Shown: positions 31,977 through 43,461, numbered from the stretch's first letter. The stretch: DNA of 64,000 bases from Odobenus rosmarus divergens (GCF_000321225.1 NW_004450267.1:6095839-6159838); one strand, 5' to 3'. The notes: a model not told the origin generated them from the sequence alone. Made by a program: numbers and translations.

Positions 31977-32106
31977 AAGTATTGAGGGCACATACTGTAT
32001 GGAGCACTGGGTCTTATACGAAAACAATGAATCATGGAACACTACATCAAAAACTAATGATGTACTGTATGGTGACTAACAGAACATAATAAAATAAAGT
32101 TTTTTA
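31977..32106 (+). mobile_element. Short young L1 3'-end insertion
   Basis: About 130 bases, TATTGAGGGCACATACTG to the A-rich end, matching the last part of the L1 at 20458-21109. AAAATGTGAATAT on both sides (31964-31976; 32107-32119) is the target duplication. Confidence 0.93.
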
Positions 32107-32117
32107 AAAATGTGAAT

Positions 32118-32310
32118 ATGGGGGAATGGAGAGTTATTGTTTAATGGGTAGAGTTTCAGTTTGAGAAGGTGAAAAACGTTCTAGAGATGGTGGCGCTTTG
32201 CACAGCAGTGTCAGTGTGCTTAATGCCACTGAACTGTATACTTAAAATAGTTAAATGGTAAGTTTTATATTATGTGTATTTTACCACAGTACAAAAATAA
32301 AAGTAAATGA
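32118..32310 (+). mobile_element. L1M 3' UTR fragment
   Basis: GAGTTATTGTTTAATGGGTAG, TAATGCCACTGAACTGTATAC and TGTGTATTTTACCACAGTAC are shared with 40080-40440. Confidence 0.75.
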
Positions 32311-32560
32311 ATACATACACGCAAACTGCCCTTTACTGGAGTAAATTACTCATTTCTCCACACAACCACTGACAATGGAAGTTATCTAAAAAAATTTTTG
32401 TTGGCCTTTTTTTCACATGCTGGTTAGGCACCTGTATTTCTTCTTTTGACATGCATGTTCAATTTTGACCATTTTTCCATTAGAGGTGTTTGCCTTTCCC
32501 TTACTGATTTGCAAGTAAGTGCATTATACATATTAGGAATAGGAACCCTTTGCCTATCCT

Positions 32561-34055
32561 TGATATTTGCCTTTAGGGATTTCCTCGTCTGGGAGGAAGC
32601 CTCCTCAGCCCTGACCCCAGTCACCCCAACATCCCCTTGCTCTGTGTTCTGTACCCTCATAGAGCTCTCTCCACTGTGCCAGTCTTCTATCACAGTGATT
32701 TCAAAGCAGGGGGTTTGAACACTCCCTTAAAGGTCTTCCCTTGCTCCTCATTTATACACCCTAGAGAAAAATGTGGAAAATCAGAGTAAATTTGAGGTAA
32801 GATTAACAATTTCCACTTCTCCTTCTCCTCCCCATTCCCCAACCTCACATTTCCTGGCTTTTCAAAGCAGCCTTCCCTTGTACCTCCCAAGCGGAAGTGT
32901 CCCTTCCTGATTGCAGAAATGTGATCAGAACAGAGACAAATGCAGAGCTTAGGCCTGGACTGCTCGTGTCGGGTAGGTGGGAGGATGTGGGGAGGAGACT
33001 TTGCTTCACCTGCCATTACTGGCAAGTACCCCCATCTGAAAATGGAGGATGATTTACCAATCTCGTGGGTTGGTGAAAGGAAAAAAGGACCGATTGAAAT
33101 AATATATATGTAAAGGCCTGGGGTCTGGCATATGCTGGCTATTATTGTGACTATTGTGTTATTCCTATGATTATGATGATGATGATGTTGATGTTGGTGA
33201 TGGTTCTCACTATCTTGCCAGGCCATTGTAAATGAGACGTGCAAAAGGAAAAACAGCATGGGTGATAAAGCACAGAATCAAAAATGACACACCCGCCCCC
33301 ATACACTCATAACCCCTCAATTTGGCAGTTTTGTTCTCTGTAGTGTACTTTTCAGTAGGATACAGGATGAGTACATGAGACATGATCAAACACTCTCAGA
33401 ACACACAATTTAGATGACAAAATTCTATACATCTTCCCTATGACTCCTGATGCCTTATTGTTCTCCTTCATCACTCAGTCCCTCTGGGAAACTCTCTGAG
33501 GCAGTTAGCCTCTTTGCTTTCCTCACCTTTGTATATTTGTGCTTCTCTTACCTCTGTGCAGTTTTCTTTGTTTGGGTTTTGCTTTTCTCTTTGTGCATTC
33601 TGGTTTTTTGTGCATTGTGCTCTTTGCATGTCTTCCTTCGCCTCTCCCCTCTCTCATCCTCTCTTCCTATAGGTCTCTGTGTGGGATCTTGTGACCTTCA
33701 CTTCCGTACTTCTGTGGTTAATGTTGCCCCCATCAGTGCATCTGTTTTAATGTCCAGCTTCCCATAGATCACACTGGATACTAGTGTCATGACACCAGAG
33801 TTCTCAAAACTTCCCTGGTTAGAAGGGAGGCAGATGCCAGTGTTAGGAAAGGACAGGGATAGTACATACATAGCCCAAAATTAGAGAGCAAAGAACAGAT
33901 TGAAGGAACACAATCCCCCTCCCACTCCCCGAAGTCACCATCACAGTCGTGCTCACTGTGAAGGCAGGAAATACACTCTGTCCCATCAGCCCCTCCATTG
34001 TCACTCCTTCCCCTTATCTACTTTCAATCTCATGGTCCCCCATTTCATTCTACTC
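32561..34055. other. Intergenic stretch with a (GAT)n tract
   Basis: 33167-33203 is an imperfect GAT/GTT microsatellite; the long minus-strand frame at 32690-33259 reads through it as a histidine-rich run and has no other support. Nothing else is recognised. Confidence 0.55.
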
Positions 34056-34432
34056 CAGTGGGTCTTAAAGTGCTGCACTCATTAGAAGTGCACATTCTTG
34101 GATGTGCTGGAGGAGGATACAGAGGAAGCTGGAGCAGTTGTAAGCCTGGCTGCTTCCTCACAATAATAAATGACAATGTGTGTAAGCTACAAAATGGCGG
34201 TTCCTTCACTTCTGCCCTCAGTCTCAAGAATCTGCCACAAGAATCTCTCATGGATCATCCTAACTGGAAATACACATGGAAAGGAATCGGGAAAAGTAGC
34301 TCAACCTAAGCCAAATGACACATTATGATCTTGCACTGAATCAGAAACTTCAGGGGTGGGTGGGGCCTCACAGTTTGCATTCTGACAATCCTCTGAGTGA
34401 TGCTGTGACCAATTCAAGTTTGCAAACCTCTG
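34056..34432. mobile_element. MER58/MER5-type hAT element, split
   Basis: Left part CAGTGGGTCTTAAAGTGC to GTGCACATTCTTGGA; right part CACTGAATCAGAAACTTC to AAGTTTGCAAACCTCTG. In the consensus these are adjacent apart from a short CCCCACC... stretch. Here 227 bp of unrelated DNA (34105-34331) lies between. Confidence 0.7.
34105..34331 (+). repeat. 227-bp direct repeat, upstream copy
   Basis: TGCTGGAGGAGGATACAG to ACACATTATGATCT. One mismatch (34271 T versus 35189 C) to the copy 918 bp downstream. It sits inside a hAT element. Confidence 0.97.
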
Positions 34433-35022
34433 CCCTAAACTCTCCTGTGCTTTTTACCAGCATCTACCTGGTAAAATCCTAACTCTGGAGGAACCCAATT
34501 ATCTAGGCCTTACCTGCACCCAAGCAGCTGAGCCCAGCTGGAGGAAAGCATTCAGCTGGGTATTAATTGGTGTCATTGTAAACTCACAGTCACTATCCTC
34601 AATGGGATTCTGCCCAGCAATCATCTTTCCCCAATCACTTACTCTTCCACTCTTAGTGTTGCCAAAATTAGCAAATAAAAAACAAAAAAACCAGGATGCC
34701 CAGTGAAATGTGAATTACAGAGGAACATACACTAAAAAATTGTTTGTTGTTTATCTGAAATTCACATTTGACCGAGCATCCTATATTTTTATTTGCTAAG
34801 TCTGGCAACCCTAACTAGGAGGTATACATAGTCAGCAGGCAGGCAGTGGGGAAGAGAAGCTGGATCTAAGGGGGAAGACAGGAAGCACATGCTGGAGCCA
34901 AAAGATGAAATGAAATGGTGACAGTCCTTGTTGCCTCCAACCGTGAGGGTAGGGATGTCTTGCAGAAGCTGTGACCCTTCATCAGAGTGCTAACCACACA
35001 CCTCCGGCCCAGAAGCCAGAGA

Positions 35023-35249
35023 TGCTGGAGGAGGATACAGAGGAAGCTGGAGCAGTTGTAAGCCTGGCTGCTTCCTCACAATAATAAATGACAATGTGTG
35101 TAAGCTACAAAATGGCGGTTCCTTCACTTCTGCCCTCAGTCTCAAGAATCTGCCACAAGAATCTCTCATGGATCATCCTAACTGGAAACACACATGGAAA
35201 GGAATCGGGAAAAGTAGCTCAACCTAAGCCAAATGACACATTATGATCT
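35023..35249 (+). repeat. 227-bp direct repeat, downstream copy
   Basis: Same sequence as 34105-34331 but in unrelated flanks (AGAAGCCAGAGA before, ACCACATTCATTCTCC after). 34433-35022 between the copies is otherwise unassigned. Confidence 0.97.
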
Positions 35250-35285
35250 ACCACATTCATTCTCCATTTTGAAAAGAGGCCCAGT

Positions 35286-35388
35286 GGGTGCCTAGCTGTC
35301 TCAGTCAGTAGAGCATGTGACTCTGGATCTCAGGGTTGTGAGTTTGAGCTGAACGTTGGGTGTACAAAATCTTTAAAAAAATTATTTT
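35286..35388 (+). mobile_element. Old short SINEC element
   Basis: GGGTGCCTAGCTGTCTCAG, ACTCTGGATCTCAGGGTTG, CGTTGGGTGTACAAAATC. Confidence 0.85.
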
Positions 35389-35412
35389 ATTTTTATTTAT
35401 TTATTTTTTTTT

Positions 35413-35508
35413 GAAGAGTGGTGAGCAGCAAAGCAAGGTTTATTAAGCTACAGTGAAGTGATAGTAGAAAGCTCCCAAGGAGGGAGCAGACCCGAGAGGG
35501 TTGCCCCC
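35413..35508 (-). mobile_element. ERV LTR fragment
   Basis: GGTGAGCAGCAAAGCAAGG, AAGTGATAGTAGAAAGCTCCC and GAGAGGGTTGCC match the minus-strand LTR at 54742-55790. Confidence 0.8.
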
Positions 35509-35510
35509 CC

Positions 35511-35702
35511 CAAATTTTTTTTTTTAAGATTTTATTTATTTATTCATGAGCGACAGAGGGGGGAGAGAGAGAGAGAGAAGCAGAGGGAGAAGCAGGCTCC
35601 CAAGGAGCAGGGAGCCTGATGTGGGACTCGATCCCAGGACCCCGGGACCATGACCTAAGCCGAAGGCAGACGCTTAACCATCTGAGCCACCCAGGCGCCC
35701 CC
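35511..35702 (-). mobile_element. SINEC element, full length
   Basis: Flanked by CCCCCCAAATTTTT and CCCCCCAAAATTTTT. It lies just after the LTR fragment. Confidence 0.93.
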
Positions 35703-35859
35703 CCCCAAAATTTTTTAATAATGAAGTAAAAAGAGGCTCAATGTTGAGTGCCAAAGACAAATGAATATATAGAAATAGCTATCCTTTGTTGAATGCTTAC
35801 CACTTAAGCATTTCTCATACATACTCTTTACAACTATTTTACTTATATAGATATATGAA

Positions 35860-36060
35860 TATACCCCATTAAAAACACGATCTCATTTAGTCCTTGTAAC
35901 AATGCTACAAAGTTGGTATTACTCATACCATTTTATAGACAAAGAAAAGGTAGAAAGGTGGAGAAATTTTCCCAAGAACTCGTAACACGCAAGGGGCAAA
36001 GCTATGATTTGAAGCCAGATCTCTTTACAGCCGGTGTTCCTAACCATTAAGCTCTGCGCT
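35860..36060 (-). mobile_element. MIR fragment
   Basis: TCTCATTTAGTCCTTGTAAC, ACCATTTTATAGACAAAG, GATTTGAAGCCAGATCTC and CCTAACCATTAAGCTCTG keep MIR order. Confidence 0.8.
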
Positions 36061-36229
36061 CTCCCAGCCTCCCAACAAACTGTAGACTTCATTTCATAAG
36101 CACTAAATCTGCACTCCGTCTACAGACAACTCAGGAAACCTTCATGTACTAATGCTCCTCAGTGATTCATACTTGACTCCACAGATTTGAGAACAAGTTC
36201 TTGAGGCTCTCATCACACTCCCTGAGAAC

Positions 36230-36370
36230 TCACCTGAATTGGAGTCCCAGCCCTTTCACTTAGTGGTTCAGTGGCCCTGGGCAAGTTACTTAACTTTTAT
36301 CAGCCTCACCCTCCTCATGAGGACTGGGATTCCTACCTTACAAAATTGTGAAGACCAGATGATATTAACA
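36230..36370 (+). mobile_element. MIR fragment
   Basis: GGAGTCCCAGCCCTTTCAC, CCTGGGCAAGTTACTTAAC, CTTACAAAATTGTGAAG. Confidence 0.75.
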
Positions 36371-36811
36371 CTGGGAAAGCGGCACAGCCTGATCATCCTT
36401 GTCCTCCACAAATGGGAGTTTTCCCCTCCCTCACTGGATTTTCTACCACTGCCTACACCTAGGCTGAAGACTCTTTATACCCTCGGTCTTCATCTCTTCT
36501 CCCGTCAGGTCTGTATTTCCTGTTTCCCACCAGGAAACACAGCCACCCTCAAATTATCTTACATCTGAACCACTATGTGCAGTTTTTCAATACCCTCTTT
36601 CCAGTCCTCAAGCTCACTTCCTTAAAATCACTTTCGTTTCTTGTCTCCTTCTGCCTTGTTCAGACATTGTGCATGCAACATAACTACTCTTTCCTGAGGA
36701 AATAATCTTTCAATTCCTGGGGCCGTATTTAAAAGTATATTGGCAAACTTGAGTAAATCAGAGCAGAATGATCAGGATGATGGAGGTCTGGAAAGTGGCG
36801 GAGTAGAATGA

Positions 36812-36851
<40 letters not shown>

Positions 36852-37510
36852 GTATATGGGAAATAGGGATTTTTCTCCTTTAGAACAGAAGCTTAAGTGT
36901 TGTCATTGGGAAGAGAAGGTCCTTTCTCTGTGGGCTTCGAAGTGCAGACTTGATCCATAGGAAGTGGATTTCTGCTGAACATAAGGACATTTTGAGGATT
37001 AGAGTTTTGGCCATTGGGGTGGGTGCAGTCATTTGGGGTTCTCTGTCCCTGTCTCATCTACTTGCTCTTTCCATTCTCATTCCCGCTAAGAGGATGAGGA
37101 TGCCAGCAAAAAGATATACTCAACTGCTGTGAGAATCTTAGGGAAACAGCTTTACTAAGCTTCAAATATGTACACACCAGTACCACCAGTTGAAGGACCC
37201 TAGACACCCTGGAATCATATGCTACCCATTTTGGACCTGTTTGAAACCTGGTTTCCCAGCACCAGTAACATGACAACGGAAGGCTGCTGTTGGCAAATAG
37301 TAGTTTATAATTCCTCTTTGAGCCGACCAGAGACCTGAACTCATAATACTGCCTTAAATAATAGTATACTTCTTTGGTGTATCTAGCACTTTCATTTTCA
37401 GCCTGGAGAGCCCTGAGAGCCCCTGTTTCAGACTATTTGGGTCCTAATTTACTTTCCTTCTAACCAAGGTAAGCAATATTAGCAAGACAAAGGGTTATCT
37501 TTTATTGTCT
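36371..37510. other. Intergenic stretch with (TG)n(TA)n microsatellite
   Basis: 36811-36857 is (GT)n running into (TA)n. The rest shows no gene or repeat that I recognise. Confidence 0.6.
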
Positions 37511-37737
37511 TTTTTTTTTTTTTTAAGGTTTACTTTCTTTTCGAGGGAGAGAGAGAGGGATAGAGAGGGAGAGCCTGTGCGCACTCGCCCACACAAGAAG
37601 TGGGAAGGGGCAGAGGGAGAGGGAGAAGCAGGCTTCCCGCTGAGCAGGGAGCCCGATGTGGGACTCGATCCTAGGACCCTGGGATCATGACCTGAGCTGA
37701 AGGCAGACGCTTAACCGACTGAGCCACCCAGGTGCCC
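37511..37737 (-). mobile_element. SINEC element, full length
   Basis: T run and AAGGTTTACTTTC to CCACCCAGGTGCCC. The middle has an extra GCGCACTCGCCCACACAAG segment. Confidence 0.93.
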
Positions 37738-39285
37738 AGAGGTTTGTCTTTTAAAATGGCCTTTCTGCTCTTAAGAATCTGAGGACCAGGATAAAGGGAT
37801 TTGGCAATCTCAGACAGGAGGGGCAGATGGGCCCTGCTGGCCTGAATACAGAGAGGATGAAGCTGGGTGGGCATGGGGAAAAGGGTAAAAAAAGGGCAGA
37901 GAACAAGAAAGAGGTGCCTCATCACCCAAAAGGAAACTGCATAGGAACAGAAAGAAATATTTTGCTCTGTCCTTTAGACTCTGAATGTATTCACTAGGGT
38001 GCACAAATGGAAAGACGAGGGAGCAGAAGTATACAGGCATGTTGGGCTCTGAAAGTACACATACCAAAAAAGAAAAAAAAGGAAGAAAGAAAGTAGAATT
38101 GCTTGATGGCTGGCCTGCAGGTATTGGAGTGCATGCCTAGGTTCTGATCCAGATTTCACCACTCACCATCTGCCACCTCAGGCAGGCTGCCTAACCTCTG
38201 TTGCCTCATCTCTAAACGGGGACCCTAATGGCCCCGGGACTCTGGAGGGGATTAAAGGACTTACATTTAAAGCAGTTAGAACACCCTAATGTGAAGGAAG
38301 TCCTCAAAAATGTTAGTAATCATTTTCTTTAGAGGGGAAGTTGACCTTGGGTGGCTTCCAAAGTCCTTCACACTGTGAGATGTTTTTGTTAATCTTGTGA
38401 TTTTTTCCCCTTCATCTGGGTCTGCCTTTTCCTATCCATTTCAATAGCTATCCCCCAGTCCAGGATTATATCCTTGGCGCCGGTTGGGTTGAAACAAAAG
38501 GGGAGCTTCTGATTGTCCCCATGGATCCCTTAACCACCAGCCCTTCCTCTTCACATCTACTCTCAGCTCCTTCGACTCTCTTACTGTGTGGTTCTGCACA
38601 ACAATGAAGAAAATATCAAGGAACCGAATCAAGATTAGGCAGGTAAACTCCCACCCCAGGCCCTTGACTCCTGTCCAAATTCAGGGTGTGACTCACCAGC
38701 TAGGCTGGGGTGGCTGGTGCAGCATCTGTCCTGGGTTTTGCCTTTGCTTCCATCCCCAGCAACAGCCATAAGAAGCAAGTTTCTCCTAAGTTCTCCAGGC
38801 TTTATCTTTTGGTTCAGACCAGAGTGAAATCTAGGAGCCCCAGAACTCCGGACAAACATTTTGAGAAAGGGGTCTCTCTACCCTGCCTCTAGGTCAGCCC
38901 TCCAAAACCATACTTCATCCTGACCTCCCCTGACTGCTCCATTTTCTGATGGTTTCCTTTTGTTGCATTCCATTTCCTTCTCTTAACTAGGCATGCAGTC
39001 TGCACAACAAATCCTGATTGGCACGGTAGAGTGTGGGTGCATCAACGAACCTCACGGGGCAAGTTTGAGCCCATCTGAACCCAACTTGAGAGGTTGTCCC
39101 TTGCCTGCATGCCTGTCCCAGGCTCCTGCCATTCAAACTACACAAATCAGCAGTACCTCTTTCTCTAAACAGTAGTTGGAATATGTCCCATCTTAGCTTC
39201 AGTTCCCTCTGGCTTGAAATGGCATCTCTGATTACACTGAAACTGTTTATATGTACATTTTGTCTCTCCATTTTTGCCTTTATCA
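37738..39285. other. Intergenic stretch with one MIR
   Basis: 38130-38280 is a forward MIR (GATCCAGATTTCACCACTCAC, GCCTAACCTCTG, TGCCTCATCTCTAAACGG). Short frames at 38586-39286 have no domain. Confidence 0.55.
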
Positions 39286-39289
39286 TCCA

Positions 39290-39595
39290 TCTCAGTCCAT
39301 TCGGGCTGCTATCCTCATGGCTCTGGAGGCTGGAAGTCTGAGCTCAGGGTGCCGGCATGGTAGGGTGAGGGCCCTCTTCCAGGTCACAGACTTCTCTTTG
39401 TAACCTCAAAGGGCAGAAGAGATGAGGCATCTCTCCAGGATCTCTTTTAAAAGAGTGCTAACCCCAGTCATGAGGGCTCCACCCTCATGACTTAAGCATC
39501 TCCCAAAGGATACCTCCTAATATCATCACTTCAGGCATTAGGATTTTCAACAAATTAACTTGGGGATAACACAAACATTCAAACCATAGCATCTT
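39290..39595. mobile_element. Old interspersed repeat, family not named
   Basis: CAGTCCATTCGGGCTGCTAT, CTGGAGGCTGGAAGTCTGAG, CATGAGGGCTCCACCCTCATG and ACACAAACATTCAAACCATAGC are phrases common to a dispersed mammalian repeat. I cannot place the family with certainty. 39596-39909 is unassigned. Confidence 0.65.
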
Positions 39596-39909
39596 CTATG
39601 TTTTTCTCAGTATTGCCCTACTCAGGCTCCTGAGCATAGCCAGGTGAGTTGGCTTCTTGTCACCACGTGTGTTGCATGGGTCTCCACTTTTCTGTCCTCA
39701 TGAATGTCATTTTCCCCAGCCTAAACTAACCTGCCTCCCAGCAGGTCACCCCCACCAAATTCAGTCCAAAAGATGCTTTAGCCTTGGTACTTCAGACTTA
39801 CCTTTAGCTTTGCAATTCACAGCTACAAACGTGCAAACATCTCACAAATATGAAGCTTATTGTAAGTGACTTTATATTTAGTGGTAGCCTATGGATTCAT
39901 AATCAATGT

Positions 39910-40440
39910 GGCATCCCGTACATGCTCCAACATGGATGAACCTTGAAGACATTATGTTAAGTGAAGTAAGCCAGTCACAAAAAGACAACATTATATGATT
40001 CCACTTCTATGAGATACCTAGAATAGCCAAATGCATAGAGACAGAAACTGGAACAGTTGTTAACAGGATCCAGAGGAAGTGGGGAATGGAGTTATTGTTT
40101 AATGGGTACAGAGTTTCTGTATGGGAAGATGAAAAAGTCCTAGAGATGGATAGTGGTGATGGCTTCAGAACAGCATAAATGTATTTAATGCCACTGAACC
40201 GTACACTCAAAATTTATGTGGGGCACCTGGGTGGCTCAGGCAGTTGGGTGTCCTACTCAGCTCAGGTCGTGATCTCGGGATCGTGGGATTGAGTCCCGTG
40301 TTGGGCTCTGCCCTTGGTGCAGAGTCTGCTTGTCCCCCTCCCTCTACTCCTCCCCCAGCTCGTGCTTGTTCTCTATCTCTAAAATAAATAAACAAATCTT
40401 TTTAAAAATGTTGTATGTATTTTACCACAATAAAACAATT
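39910..40440 (+). mobile_element. L1M 3' end, interrupted by a SINE
   Basis: End of ORF2 (CATGGATGAACCTTGAAGAC, TTAAGTGAAGTAAGCCAG), then a 3' UTR (GTTATTGTTTAATGGGTAC, ATGCCACTGAACCGTACAC), resuming after the SINE with GTATTTTACCACAATAAAAC. Confidence 0.88.
40218..40407 (+). mobile_element. SINEC element inside L1M
   Basis: GGGGCACCTGGGTGGCTCAG to AAATAAATAAACAAATC. It inserted between ATTTATGT and TGTTGTATGT of the L1M tail. Confidence 0.92.
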
Positions 40441-41239
40441 TTTGAGTAATAGATGGTAACTATAGAACTTTCAGAAAATATGAATAAGTAAAAAAGAAAA
40501 TAGAAATACACTTGCAAAATTTTCACTTAATATATATTAAGATTTTATTTCTTACTGCATGTGAATCTACAATTATCTCAAAATAAATGGCTTAATTTTT
40601 CTAAAAGTGAAAAAATTTATGCATACCAATGGTTAGTTTATTAATATAAAATTTCAAATGAGGAATTACTGAATTAAAGCATTATTTTAAAGGCTTTTGG
40701 TACACATTGCTATTTATGCTCATGCCAATGGTATAAGAATTCTACCTCATAACACTGAATATTATTATTATAAACACCCTTTAATTCAATCAACAAAATT
40801 ATTTCTCATCAGTATTTAATTCCTTCAAGGTTTTAACGTAGCAACACATTGTCATTTCTCTATATTTAACCAAGTAATTCCTTCTTTGTTATTAGCTGAA
40901 CAACTTCCCTTTAGGGGAAGAATTCACTTCTTTATGTACTTTTCATAAAGATCACCAGGTAGTCCTGCGAACCACACTCAGAGGAGCAAGCAACGTATGA
41001 AATCCTTCATCTTACATGTAGTGATCTCGGAGTTCTATGATTTGTGCAAACTCCACTTTGAGTAGTCTCACCTGAGAATGTTAGAAAGGCAAATTTTTTG
41101 ATCCCACCTCAAACCTACTGAATCAGTTTCTGGGCATGGAGTCCAGCAATCCACTTCACTGAGCTCACCAAGCAACTGGACTGCACACTAGAATCTGAAA
41201 ATTACTATTTGTAGAAGACATTGACAAGCATCATTGTTT
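40441..41239. other. AT-rich stretch with a possible hAT fragment
   Basis: 41085-41215 (GAATGTTAGAAAGGCAAATT, CCTACTGAATCAGTTTCTGG) resembles a MER5/MER58-type element. The remainder is AT-rich and unassigned. Confidence 0.5.
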
Positions 41240-41355
41240 ATTTTTTCTCCCTTCCCACACCCTCAATAGCACATGAGTTCCATGAGGACAGACCCTTTAT
41301 CCATTTTCACCCTTACATCCCAAGTACCCAAACCATGGGTGCTTAATAAATAATA
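41240..41355 (+). mobile_element. L2 3'-end fragment
   Basis: GAGTTCCATGAGGACAGACCC, CATCCCAAGTACCC, GGGTGCTTAATAAATAA follow the L2 3' end. Confidence 0.75.
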
Positions 41356-41362
41356 ATTTAAG

Positions 41363-41370
<8 letters not shown>

Positions 41371-41398
<28 letters not shown>

Positions 41399-41560
41399 AA
41401 GATTTTATTTATTTATTCAGAAGAGACAGAGAGAGACAGGCAGAGGGAGAAGCAGGCTCCCCGCTGAGCAGGGAGCCTGATGTGGGACTCAATCCCAGGC
41501 CCCTGGGATCATGACCTGAGCCGAAGGCAGACGCTTAACGACTGAGCCACCCAGGCTCCC
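41371..41560 (-). mobile_element. SINEC element with expanded (ATTT)n tail
   Basis: About nine TTTA units precede AAAGATTTTATTTATTTATTC. TAAGAAATTA before and TAAGAAATAA after mark the target. Confidence 0.93.
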
Positions 41561-41894
41561 TAAGAAATAATTTAGTAATTAACCAAACTTTGCTCCCTAA
41601 AGTCTGTGTCTTCACTCTGGACTCTGCAGCTAGCCTGTCAGGGCAGCCTCCAGCAACTGTTTACATTACAAGGGGGAGGTGTGGGGGGCATGCCAGACCC
41701 CATACAAAGCTAATTTCTTGGTTCATCTTTGCAAATGCAAGGAGGGTGACCAGAAAAGTCTGGGAGTGTTGGTTGGCCCATAGGCTTGTAAAATGTTGGC
41801 CATATGAGGCCTCAAACCCTAAACTCATCAGTCAAAATGGAGCTTCTGTCAGTCTCGTTGAGACAGTGTTATTCAAATAGTGTGAGCAATAAGC

Positions 41895-42009
41895 AGAGGA
41901 AAGAAAGAAAGAGAGAGAGAAAGAGAGAAAAGAAAGGAAGGAAGGAAGGAAGGAAGGAAGGAAGGAAGGAAGGAAAAGAAAAAAAAGAAAAGAAAAGAAA
42001 AAAGAAAAG
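41895..42009. repeat. Long purine-only tract with (AAGG)n
   Basis: GAAA, GAGA, (GGAA)n and AAAAG blocks with almost no pyrimidine over about 110 bases; the regular GGAA core is roughly 41934-41975. Confidence 0.95.
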
Positions 42010-42019
42010 ATGCTAGATG

Positions 42020-42635
42020 ATGCAGGTTGACCAGGTTCAAGGATCCAGAAGAGGTACCACAGGATGAGCCAAGAGGGTCCTTGGCTTTGCGCAGGATAAA
42101 AATCAAATGTGAGGCGAGAGGAAGTGAGAGTAGAGTTTATTGAAGACACGGAGAGAGTGCAGGTACAGTGTCCGGGAGACCTGGAAAGGAAAGGTGAGTC
42201 TCATCTTTTCTTGGGGTCTGGGGTTTTTATTGAGGATTGTGGTCCACTGCATGTATCTTCTCAGGCATCCAGGAACAAAGGAGTGTTAAGTGTTCTTTAT
42301 AAGTCACTTATGCCCTGGAGCCAGGGGTCTTGATGAGTCAGTGGTCTTGGAAAACATTCATGACAACCCCACCCAGTCACTCCTTAGATACTATCTATTG
42401 TGCTGGAAGACTCCAAAGAGATCATTAACTCTTGACCTTTACAAGTTCATAACATTATCTGTTCTCTAAGGCATGTGTAAGGCTGGGGTGTAGGTCCTAG
42501 CAAGAACAGAAGCAGGAAAAGGAGTGAAGAAAGCAGTTTTTCATGGGGTTCCTTTAGTTTCTCTGTCTCACTAGACAACTGAACCTCTGCATAATCTCAG
42601 AAGCCCTCAGTAGCCCTTCTCCATCATATTAATGA
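42020..42635 (-). mobile_element. Probable ERV LTR
   Basis: GAGTTTATTGAAGACACGG and GGGTTTTTATTGAGGATTG are complements of AATAAA-type sites, followed by CAGGCATCCAGGAACAAAGG. The composition and layout look like a reverse LTR, but I found no boundary pair or target duplication. Confidence 0.45.
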
Positions 42636-42639
42636 AGGA

Positions 42640-43020
42640 CCCTCCGAAAAAAGGCAGGCAGGGACAAGGGGCCCCCACCCTAAGAGGAAACTACCCTTAA
42701 AAAGGATTTTACACCACACTGGAAGGAGCCCTCCACCCTTTGCCTCGTGAACAACTACCTGATAGGTAGATGGGCGCATGGACAAAAACCTGATTGGGTG
42801 ACAGGCACATGGAGGGTTAATCAGATTAAAACCACCCACCAACATTCTCATAAAACCCCCTAGACTTAGAAACTCTAGTGGCAACCCTCTCAGGTCCCCT
42901 CCTCTGTGGGACCTTTGTATTATTGCCTAGTAAACTTTGCTTTGCTGCCTACCACTCTTCATCTGGTGCTGCATGACCAAGAACCATGGACACTAAGGAA
43001 AAGAAATCCTGAAGCATAAC
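42640..43020 (+). mobile_element. ERV LTR fragment, forward
   Basis: GGCAGGCAGGGACAAGG, TTAAAAAGGATTTTACACC, ACCTGATTGGGTGACAGGC and CTTTGCTTTGCTGCC are the complement, in order, of the LTR at 54742-55790 (for example GGTGTAAAATCCTTTTAAGG). Both ends are missing. Confidence 0.85.
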
Positions 43021-43029
43021 AAACTCTTA

Positions 43030-43265
43030 GTCATGAGACCTTTCAGATAGATATCAGTGGGCCATATGTTTAGAGGATGATTACTAACATATTTGGCGGG
43101 GGGAGCGGTAGATAAAAAGGAAGTTACCAAAGTGACTGTTACAGGACCCTGGAGATCAGGCTAATAACAAGCCAAAGTTACCTTTTGCCTCTAGGAAAGT
43201 ATTAACTTTGAGATGGCTGAGATCCTTCAGGAAGGTCACTCTGCCTGGCTCAAGTACTTGTCAAT
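43030..43265 (-). mobile_element. ERV LTR fragment, reverse, same family
   Basis: GTTACAGGACCCTGGAGATC, TTTTGCCTCTAGGAAAGTATT and CTTCAGGAAGGTCAC parallel 55610-55720 in the same orientation as that LTR, opposite to the fragment immediately before it. Confidence 0.65.
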
Positions 43266-43461
43266 GGGCTGTAAACTGTAAAGAAATGCCCAACTGTAAA
43301 GAAATCTAATTTTTTTCTTTTGCCTTTGTTCTCCACATCAGAGAGGACTTTGCTCAAAAAGGCCTTGCTAGGTTCCTCTCTAGTCTACTATACCTAGTTC
43401 ATATCGTAAGGTAGTTATCTATGCTGTCTTCCTGGAGCAGGTCTTCTATCTAAATTCTTTT

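Larger units (their letters stand above)
31690..32560 (-). mobile_element. Old L1 (L1M) 3' region, interrupted
   Basis: TTTCACCAATTCCTTACTGATGG, TTAGAATAAATTCTTAGAAG, then, after two inserts, GGTTAGGCACCTGTATTTC and CATTATACATATTAGGAATAGG. These antisense L1M phrases are split by the L1 pieces at 31977 and 32118. Confidence 0.65.

Noticed and set aside
32690..33259. 189-residue minus-strand frame with a histidine-rich run
   Set aside because: The histidine run is a translated GAT/ATG microsatellite; the rest has no domain, no splice context and no codon bias.
41804..42149. Lys/Arg/Glu-rich and Ser/Phe-rich frames
   Set aside because: Translations of the purine tract and its complement.
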